A stretch of DNA of 33,241 bases from a virus: IMG/VR virus record IMGVR_UViG_3300050015_000142, positions 1-33,241 of that record. One strand, given 5' to 3'. The notes under the pieces are model-generated. The model was not told the DNA's origin, made no database searches, and was given only the letters and a program-made list of their open reading frames with translations. The position numbers and the translations under genes were made by a program. This document shows positions 28,637 through 33,241 of this stretch, one piece after another. The stretch's first letter is position 1, and every line of letters starts with the position of its first letter.

Positions 28637-28830
28637 TTCGCCTCACTTGCGCGGAGCACTTCCGCATAACAGAATATCACCGCATTCAATTTCTGCCCGT
28701 CGTCTACCCGCACGCCGAGCATGGGACGCCCGTTGCAATCCGTAACGAGGGTCGCCACGACGCGGCCGGGGCGGTTGTCGGGGCAGATGACCAGGGCGCC
28801 CAGGGGGTATTGCGCGGGGCTGGTAGTCAT
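28633..28830 (-). CDS. Small SH3/KOW-like beta protein
   Basis: 65 residues: YPLGALVICPDNRPGRVVAT, LVTDCNGRPMLGVRVDDGQK and LNAVIFCYAEVLRASE. The pattern of turns and short strands resembles a small SH3- or KOW-like barrel. ATGA overlaps on both sides. No function recognised. Confidence 0.6.
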   Translation of the reverse strand: MTTSPAQYPLGALVICPDNRPGRVVATLVTDCNGRPMLGVRVDDGQKLNAVIFCYAEVLRASEAK

Positions 28831-29009
28831 TTCTTCGCCGCCTGCTCTAAGGTCTTTATTTTTTTATTTAGCCGATCTATTTCGTTCAGCAGCGGGAATA
28901 ATACGGCTACACAAAGAGCGTGAAACTCGACCAAGTTTTTGTCGGTGAAGTCGTCCATTTGGTTTAATTTCTTGATACGTTCGATATTTGTCCTGGTCTC
29001 GTTGTTCAT
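28827..29009 (-). CDS. Small coiled-coil protein
   Basis: 60 residues, entirely helical: RTNIERIKKLNQMDDFTDK, then LCVAVLFPLLNEIDRLNKK and IKTLEQAAKK with a heptad pattern. ATGA overlaps both neighbours. Could oligomerise with the other early coiled-coil proteins. Unknown function. Confidence 0.6.
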   Translation of the reverse strand: MNNETRTNIERIKKLNQMDDFTDKNLVEFHALCVAVLFPLLNEIDRLNKKIKTLEQAAKK

Positions 29010-29386
29010 TCCTCCTCCTCGTCCTTCGCTTCAAGATGATACGCAAATAGCGCGCGCTTTCCGCAGTTCGGACAAAAAGTGACATTGTTGTCCTCTGGTC
29101 CCCCGTCGATAAATATCCAGGATAGGCCACACGCCGTATCCCATTCGCCGCCGTCTGCCCCTTCGCGCCACAAACAAGTGGCTGCGTTTGCATCGCGCAA
29201 AGAGACCAACTCAGCGCGCAATGTGGTAGCCTCCTCAGTGAACGCTTTGCGTAGTGCATTCAGTTCAATCCCCGCTTGCCATGCCCTGTGAAATTCATCA
29301 TTGCAATTTTTCCTAAGCGCGTCGCATCTGGCATTCGCGCGATCAAGGTCGGCTTGTAAATGCGTAATCAGTTCGTTATAGCTCAT
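29006..29386 (-). CDS. Coiled coil plus zinc-ribbon protein
   Basis: 126 residues. The first 65 are a coiled coil (THLQADLDRANARCDALRKN, KAFTEEATTLRAELVSLRDA). A zinc ribbon follows with C71, C86, C105 and C108 (CLWREGADGGEWDTACG, then NVTFCPNCGKRA), a pattern I associate with small phage proteins of unknown role. The C-terminus is acidic (EAKDEEEE). ATGA overlaps on both sides. Confidence 0.65.
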   Translation of the reverse strand: MSYNELITHLQADLDRANARCDALRKNCNDEFHRAWQAGIELNALRKAFTEEATTLRAELVSLRDANAATCLWREGADGGEWDTACGLSWIFIDGGPEDNNVTFCPNCGKRALFAYHLEAKDEEEE

Positions 29387-29826
29387 TTCTCACTCTCCTC
29401 GGGCGCGGCGGGTAATGGCCGCCAGTGAGTGATGCCGTCGCAAATGAAGTGCGGTGGAGGACATCCCTCAATTCCATCCCCAGGGAAAAATGCCCTTAGA
29501 TGTTGTTTGCGATAGGCTAAAACCAAATATATACCGTACACTTCCGGCAACCTCTCCCCTACGGGTACCCACGCATTCGCCGCGCGCAACTTTGCCAGCT
29601 CCGCGTTGACGGCAGCCAGCAAATTGTGCAAATGATCGTCTTGCGTACCAAAAGTCTCGCGCAACTGCGCCAGCTCAGCGGCCTGCGCGTCAATCCATTC
29701 GCTCGACATTTTGGACTGCGCGGCAAGTTCCACCTTCAATTCTTCGATTGTTTCACCACGAGAATCGACAATGGCGTGCAATCTTGTTATCTCAGCGACT
29801 CGATCAATATCGTCAAACATGGTCAT
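29383..29826 (-). CDS. DUF551 domain protein
   Basis: 147 residues from ATG 29826, with a GAGAGGA site. Upstream in-frame codons lie in the next gene. The first 80 residues are coiled coil (AAELAQLRETFG, LLAAVNAELAKLRAANA). The C-terminal DUF551 domain runs from WVPVGERLPEVYGIYLVLAY to GITHWRPLPAAPE, with the characteristic W-P-ERLPE and THW-LP motifs. DUF551 occurs on many phage early proteins; the activity is not known. The ATG shares a base with the upstream stop (TAATG). Confidence 0.75.
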   Translation of the reverse strand: MTMFDDIDRVAEITRLHAIVDSRGETIEELKVELAAQSKMSSEWIDAQAAELAQLRETFGTQDDHLHNLLAAVNAELAKLRAANAWVPVGERLPEVYGIYLVLAYRKQHLRAFFPGDGIEGCPPPHFICDGITHWRPLPAAPEESEK

Positions 29827-30056
29827 TATTCCTCTCTCTCGGATGGCTCGGGCAAATCCTCGTATTCCACATAGCCGGTACCGTGGCACTTTTCGCACTC
29901 GACATAATCGGGCCATGACAGGTCTACGTCAAAGTCCGGGAAAGCTCCCTGCCCGTCGCAATCCGGGCATTCCTCCCGGCGTATATCACCACCCCATTCG
30001 CCACGGCGGGGGGCCTCAAAGTGGGGGTCCGCGGGAACATCGTAGTTTGTGTTCAT
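29826..30056 (-). CDS. DnaJ-type zinc-finger protein
   Basis: 76 residues with two CxxCxGxG motifs, C30PDCDGQG and C54EKCHGTG, as in the cysteine-rich domain of DnaJ. There is no J domain, so it is a stand-alone zinc finger. The ends are acidic and disordered. It begins right after the stop of the endonuclease VII gene. AGGAGG ribosome site. Possibly a protein- or nucleic-acid-binding adaptor. Confidence 0.7.
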   Translation of the reverse strand: MNTNYDVPADPHFEAPRRGEWGGDIRREECPDCDGQGAFPDFDVDLSWPDYVECEKCHGTGYVEYEDLPEPSEREE

Positions 30057-30611
30057 TCAGACCTCCTGTTTTTCGGGAACATTAAACGACGCGAATTCGC
30101 CGAATAATTTTCTGGCGGCGGCGTCGTAAGCAAGGGCAGCCTCGTTGGGAGTTAGGTAATCTATCATTTTTATTAAGATAGTTGTATTGTCGTTAACTAA
30201 TCCAAGCGCCACATTGCATCTCCGACAAAGTAGGCCGCGTATTTTCCCGGTCTTGTGGTCGTGGTCAACACACAGGTATCCTTTTAGCGAAGTTTCTGAA
30301 CTTCCGCAAGCAGCGCACAACCCACTCTGCTTTTCGAATAGGTCGTTATATTCGTCCTCTGTAATTCCGTAGTTTTTAGATAGGGCCAATTTTCGATCTC
30401 TGGTGTGCGTTTCGTTCGGGTGAGTTAGGCGATTTCTCTTTGCATAGTCCCTTGCACACTCACGCACTTTTTCTAGGTTGGCCACCCTATATTTTGCGCT
30501 TGCTATTCGACCGGTCTCTGGGTGTTCCAGGCGGTAAAGACGGTTATACTCTCGCTTATACTCCATACTTGATGCAGGATAATCGCTTTTAATTGCGTGT
30601 GTTTTTGGCAT
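30057..30611 (-). CDS. HNH homing endonuclease, recombination endonuclease VII type
   Basis: 184 residues. Residues 15-70 are a basic helix (EYKREYNRLYRLEHPETGR). The endonuclease VII core follows: LFEKQSGLCAACGSS (C99, C102), YLCVDHDHKTGKIRGLLC (DHDH at 116-119) and CRRCNVALGL (C129, C132). It is related to the gene at 11747-12256 over this core but not in the N-terminus. It is inserted in the early operon, with 37 non-coding bases upstream rather than the ATGA overlap typical of its neighbours, as expected for a late-arriving mobile gene. Confidence 0.9.
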   Translation of the reverse strand: MPKTHAIKSDYPASSMEYKREYNRLYRLEHPETGRIASAKYRVANLEKVRECARDYAKRNRLTHPNETHTRDRKLALSKNYGITEDEYNDLFEKQSGLCAACGSSETSLKGYLCVDHDHKTGKIRGLLCRRCNVALGLVNDNTTILIKMIDYLTPNEAALAYDAAARKLFGEFASFNVPEKQEV

Positions 30612-30648
30612 ATTTATTCAACCTTGCCTTGTGTGAGAGGAATTGTTT

Positions 30649-30882
30649 TCATTTCTCGCATTCCTTTATTTTTTGACAAATTGCACGAAAGGTATCCATT
30701 GCGGTCTGATCGTCGGGCAGCGTGGAATAGAACGTGTACAGTTCGACCTCACTCAGCGCACCATCCAGGATAAGGGCGGCTTCCTCGGTCTGCTCTTTCC
30801 AGTAGGGGTTGTCGGGGTTATCGAGGTTGTCGATGTTTACGCCGCGGATATCCCCGCCGCGTAATTGTTTGATGTTTGCCAT
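30649..30882 (-). CDS. Hypothetical early protein
   Basis: 77 residues from ATG 30882, behind AAGGTGG; a longer frame from 30996 lies inside the next gene. Segments are ANIKQLRGGDIRGVNIDNL, WKEQTEEAALILDGALSEVE and LPDDQTAMDTFRAICQKIKE. Helical and acidic. Coupled closely to the upstream gene (one base apart). No family recognised. Confidence 0.6.
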   Translation of the reverse strand: MANIKQLRGGDIRGVNIDNLDNPDNPYWKEQTEEAALILDGALSEVELYTFYSTLPDDQTAMDTFRAICQKIKECEK

Positions 30883-30883
30883 G

Positions 30884-31147
30884 TCATCCACCTTTCGCGT
30901 TGTAATCGCCATGCGGTTTAACGCCGTGGAAGTATTCGGCATAGGATTTACCGGCCTGGACTTCTTCGGGAACGGCGGCCTTGATTTCATCCTCAATTGC
31001 TACGATAAGTTCCGCCTTGATCTGTGTGCGCTTTCTGATCGCCTCTACGTGATGGGGCTGGCCATCTTCGCGCTGGCCTGAATAAAATCCAGTATCATAG
31101 GCCGATCCAATCAGGCAATCAATTAACTCTCTGGTGCGTTGGTTCAT
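30884..31147 (-). CDS. Hypothetical early protein
   Basis: 87 residues, with a GGAGAAAA ribosome site about 8 bases before ATG 31147. ELIDCLIGSAYDTGFYSGQR, then HHVEAIRKRTQIKAELIVAI and EDEIKAAVPEEV, is helical and mildly acidic. It follows the RecT gene by 57 bases. No function recognised. Confidence 0.6.
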   Translation of the reverse strand: MNQRTRELIDCLIGSAYDTGFYSGQREDGQPHHVEAIRKRTQIKAELIVAIEDEIKAAVPEEVQAGKSYAEYFHGVKPHGDYNAKGG

Positions 31148-31204
31148 TATGTTTTCTCCAATCCGCCCAGGCTGTTACCCCTGGACGGCGGTAAGGGAAT
31201 TGGA

Positions 31205-32323
31205 TTATTTAGCCGGCTTATGATCCAGGTGGTAGTCGATCAGCGCTACCACATCCTCAGGCGCCTTGTCGCCGGCAGGTCGCTCCTGCTGTAATATGCC
31301 GTCAACCTCAAAGACATTGCAGCGGGTATAACCTGCCAACATCTTGGCCCATGCCGAGGGGTATTCGTGCTTCCCGATTTTCACGCCGCGCTTGCCGTTG
31401 TTCGGATCGTAGACTTCCTCGGCGGGCGCCAGGGTCTCGTCCCATTCGGGGGTCGAGGAGGCCGGCGCGGGAGCCTGGGTAGTCTCGGGCTTGTGTCCGT
31501 TGCCGCTGGCTGGTTTCTTTTCAGGCTCATAACCCAACCTGGCCATAGCTTCCTCGACCGTGCGCTGCTCGGGTTCGACATGCGTGACTTCGCTTTCGTC
31601 GGGTAATTCGCTGCCCCGATCAAGCCACCCTTGCGCATTCTCGATCTCGTTGACCAGATCCAGATCGCCCTGGTTGAAGCGTCCCCACTTGCGCAGGCCG
31701 TTCACAAGGACGGTTTTGCGTTCCATCTTAGGCCGCTCGAACTTGTCATTCCACTTGGATTTGGGCGAGTTATAAGCCTTGCTGTAACGGCGAGCGTGCT
31801 GCTCGATTTCTTCAGACGTCATGTAGAAAGTCTTTTCGAAACCGTTAAATAACTGGAAATACAGCATCCGGCCAATGACCTTGCTGTCATAAGCCTTGCG
31901 ATTTCCCGTAAGCGTGTGCATCCCGGTCATGCGATTCTCTTCGACCTGCTCCCCATCGTACACGTCGATAACGTTGATAAAGCGATAATAATTGGTACGT
32001 TGCGCCAGTTCATAAACACCCTTGTAACCCAGTTGGAATGTGGCCACGCCATTGTATGGGATAATCCAGGCCTGTCCTTGCGCCGGGTCAACGGAAAGTT
32101 TCAGGCTGGCCGCACGCATGGCTGAGATAAGGATTGACTTGGGAGAACATTTCTGGAGTTCGTCGCTATTTGCGACCAGGATCATGACCTGATTCAGATA
32201 GTAAATCCCGTTGGTGCCCATCATGTCGGAAAAGCGCTCTTTGACCTCGGGTGACAGAATGTAATTCTTGATTGTATCCATCTGCGTGGGCTGCTGATTG
32301 GCTAATTGCTGTGTTTGTTCCAT
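31205..32323 (-). CDS. recT: RecT-family single-strand annealing protein
   Basis: 372 residues. The RecT core spans about residues 15-200: SPKSILISAMRAASLKLSVD, PAQGQAWIIPYNGVATFQLG, YKGVYELAQRTNYYRFINV and YMTSEEIEQHARRYSKAY, with FERPKMERKTVLVNGLRKWG near 195. The remaining 150 residues are a disordered Pro/Glu-rich linker and a short C-terminal domain (YPSAWAKMLAGYTRCNVFEV). RecT anneals complementary strands during phage recombination and usually works with a 5'-3' exonuclease, not seen here; it may be encoded upstream, beyond the window. AGGAGG ribosome site. Confidence 0.92.
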   Translation of the reverse strand: MEQTQQLANQQPTQMDTIKNYILSPEVKERFSDMMGTNGIYYLNQVMILVANSDELQKCSPKSILISAMRAASLKLSVDPAQGQAWIIPYNGVATFQLGYKGVYELAQRTNYYRFINVIDVYDGEQVEENRMTGMHTLTGNRKAYDSKVIGRMLYFQLFNGFEKTFYMTSEEIEQHARRYSKAYNSPKSKWNDKFERPKMERKTVLVNGLRKWGRFNQGDLDLVNEIENAQGWLDRGSELPDESEVTHVEPEQRTVEEAMARLGYEPEKKPASGNGHKPETTQAPAPASSTPEWDETLAPAEEVYDPNNGKRGVKIGKHEYPSAWAKMLAGYTRCNVFEVDGILQQERPAGDKAPEDVVALIDYHLDHKPAK

Positions 32324-32332
32324 TTCATCCTC

Positions 32333-32596
32333 CTAAAACATTTCAAAATAATCTGGGTTGTCGGCATTCGCCGGCATGTGGTGAACCGGCTCAATTTCTT
32401 TGGCCATCATACGCGCCGTGAATTCGGCCTCGGTTTCTTCTAGGTCTACCGCCGGCCGCATGTAGGGGAACCGCGCGTAATATTCTGCCAGCAGCGCCTT
32501 GAACTCGGGGCTGTCCTGCACCGTCAGCGCGGCCTCGGGCGTCAGCGCCAGGCTGCGGATCGGGCGGGGTTGGTAATAACCGTAACGGGCTGTCAT
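32333..32596 (-). CDS. Hypothetical early protein upstream of RecT
   Basis: 87 residues with PRPIRSLALTPEAALTVQD, then SPEFKALLAEYYARFPYMRP and ETEAEFTARMMAKEIEPVHH. Helical, acidic C-terminus. Coupled by ATGA to the upstream gene and followed closely by RecT. Placement next to RecT makes a recombination partner possible, but no nuclease motif is present. Confidence 0.6.
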   Translation of the reverse strand: MTARYGYYQPRPIRSLALTPEAALTVQDSPEFKALLAEYYARFPYMRPAVDLEETEAEFTARMMAKEIEPVHHMPANADNPDYFEMF

Positions 32597-32874
32597 GATT
32601 GCTCAGCTTTGGCAATGGCGGCCTGGACACGATCAGCCACTTCTTTAGCTAGTTCTGTCGCGCCATTGCCATACTGATAACTTCTCAGCGCAGATAACGC
32701 AGATTGACACACTTCGAGCAGGTCGGGAGCGGCGGCGATAAGGAGGGCGTCGTCAATAAATTTCGGGTTGCCGGATTTGTGCAATTCACAAATTAGTTGG
32801 GTGTCAGAGGTAACGCCTGCTATTCGTCCACTATTCGAAAGATACATTGTCCAATTTCTCTGTGTGAGTCTCAT
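32593..32874 (-). CDS. Hypothetical early protein (IAAAPDLLE motif)
   Basis: 93 residues from ATG 32874, with AGGGGGA in front; a frame from 33006 lies in the neighbouring gene. NWTMYLSNSGRIAGVTSDTQ is beta-like, and DDALLIAAAPDLLEVCQSAL carries the AAAPDLLE motif seen in many small phage proteins of unknown function. A C-terminal helix (ELAKEVADRVQAAIAKAE) closes it. ATGA overlaps on both sides. Confidence 0.65.
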   Translation of the reverse strand: MRLTQRNWTMYLSNSGRIAGVTSDTQLICELHKSGNPKFIDDALLIAAAPDLLEVCQSALSALRSYQYGNGATELAKEVADRVQAAIAKAEQS

Positions 32875-33065
32875 GCTATCCCCCTGCTGGTCATCCACAC
32901 GCTCACCGTCCCAACGCCGATCAGCGCGATCACCACCAGCCATAACACCGCCGTCCAAAACGGGATGGCGAATATGGCCGATACCCCCCAGGCTGCCAGC
33001 GCCCACAGCGCCAGCGAGAACGGGGCAAACAGGATCATGGTTTGTAACGGGTTCGTGATTTTCAT
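32871..33065 (-). CDS. Small two-helix membrane protein
   Basis: 64 residues from ATG 33065, with GGAGG in front; the frame from 33107 lies inside the next gene. Helix 1 (about 10-32, ILFAPFSLALWALAAWGVSA) and helix 2 (about 37-57, WTAVLWLVVIALIGVGTVSV) span the membrane. ATGA overlaps. Unknown role. Confidence 0.6.
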   Translation of the reverse strand: MKITNPLQTMILFAPFSLALWALAAWGVSAIFAIPFWTAVLWLVVIALIGVGTVSVWMTSRGIA

Positions 33066-33241
33066 GCTGTTGCCTCCAAATATTCCAACATCTTCGCTGC
33101 TTGCCATTTTTCTTCGGCGGCCCTAGCGGCGTCCCTAGCGGCGTCCCCAGCGGCGTCCCCAGCGGCGTCCCAAGCGGCGGCCCTAGCGGCGGCCCTAGCG
33201 GCGTCCCTAGCGGCGGCCCAAGCGGCGTCCCTAGCGGCGGC
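33062..33241 (-). CDS. Ala-rich repeat protein, C-terminal end (5' truncated by window)
   Basis: The reverse frame is open from 33241 to TGA 33064-33062 (59 residues in the window). Residues run as tetrapeptides [A/D]-A-A-[R/W/G], then AAEEKWQAAKMLEYLEATA. I associate this with phage proteins that end in Ala/Arg/Trp helical repeats and carry a short conserved tail; a role is not known. Overlaps the next gene by ATGA. The N-terminus lies outside the window. Confidence 0.75.
   Translation of the reverse strand, partial: AAARDAAWAAARDAARAAARAAAWDAAGDAAGDAARDAARAAEEKWQAAKMLEYLEATA
33116..33241 (-). repeat. 12-bp tandem repeats in coding sequence
   Basis: About ten copies of a 12-base unit (G[A/C]CGCCGCT[A/T/G]GG on the reverse strand) run to the window edge, each encoding one tetrapeptide. 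Variation is confined to two positions (second and tenth bases), giving Ala/Asp and Arg/Trp/Gly. The unit keeps the frame and can vary in number. Confidence 0.9.

Noticed and set aside
31150-31200. Terminator or processing hairpin between RecT and the next gene
   Set aside because: CCGCC/GGCGG pairs only with a bulge and mismatches, and no T-run follows on the reverse strand.
1-33241. CRISPR array, retron or diversity-generating retroelement
   Set aside because: No regularly spaced direct repeats with unique spacers, no reverse transcriptase, and no template/variable repeat pair near the fibre genes were found by eye. The only tandem repeats are coding (tape measure and Ala-rich protein).

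Overview
The window is a 33.2 kb piece of a tailed bacteriophage genome (Caudoviricetes, long non-contractile tail, siphovirus type). The evidence is a single co-directional set of terminase, portal, minor capsid, scaffold, major capsid, head-tail connector, major tail, tail assembly chaperone, tape measure and baseplate/fibre genes, plus a lysis cassette and an oppositely oriented block of small early-type genes with a RecT recombinase. Both ends cut through genes. No integrase or repressor is visible, so the lifestyle is open. The host cannot be named: the genes use strong AGGAG-type ribosome binding sites, are very tightly packed, and the base composition is near-balanced.

Layout. (1) 1-5.8 kb, + strand: end of a DNA methyltransferase, a small Cys-rich protein, a GIY-YIG homing endonuclease behind its own promoter/terminator-like leader, then a lysis module (GH25-type endolysin with SH3-like tail, small membrane proteins that are holin candidates, an XhlA-like coiled-coil/TM protein), a PKD-domain protein and a large tail fibre with a GH43-like propeller. 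(2) 5.8-11.0 kb: packaging and portal (a DUF5681 domain fused to the large terminase, SPP1-type portal, minor capsid protein 2). (3) 11.0-12.3 kb: an accessory island with a reverse-strand zinc-ribbon gene, a structured attenuator-like RNA leader and an endonuclease VII-type HNH gene. (4) 12.3-24.4 kb: scaffold, major capsid, connectors, two tandem major tail proteins, a tail chaperone pair probably joined by a -1 frameshift, an 874-residue tape measure with 41-residue repeats, and the tail tip with collar/fibre proteins. (5) 24.4-25.5 kb: a metallophosphoesterase and a winged-helix-like protein. (6) 25.5-26.0 kb: the convergence zone, with inverted repeats, a reverse-strand tRNA-Tyr(GTA), two back-to-back promoter-like sequences and an intrinsic terminator for the reverse-strand operon. 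(7) 26.0-33.2 kb, - strand: about 17 short genes, most overlapping by ATGA or TAATG, including Lar-like zinc ribbons, a DUF551 protein, a DnaJ-type zinc finger, a second endonuclease VII, RecT, and an Ala-rich protein made of 12-nt repeats at the right edge.

How it fits together: the - strand block looks like the early transcription unit (recombination, probable host takeover or anti-restriction), and the + strand like the late unit (lysis, packaging, morphogenesis). The two converge at about 25.5-26.0 kb. Three mobile endonucleases have settled between genes. The observations most worth pursuing are the attenuator-like leader at 11.6-11.73 kb, the twin major tail genes with a perfectly conserved 38-residue core, the probable frameshift in the tail chaperone, and the control region with divergent promoters next to the tRNA.
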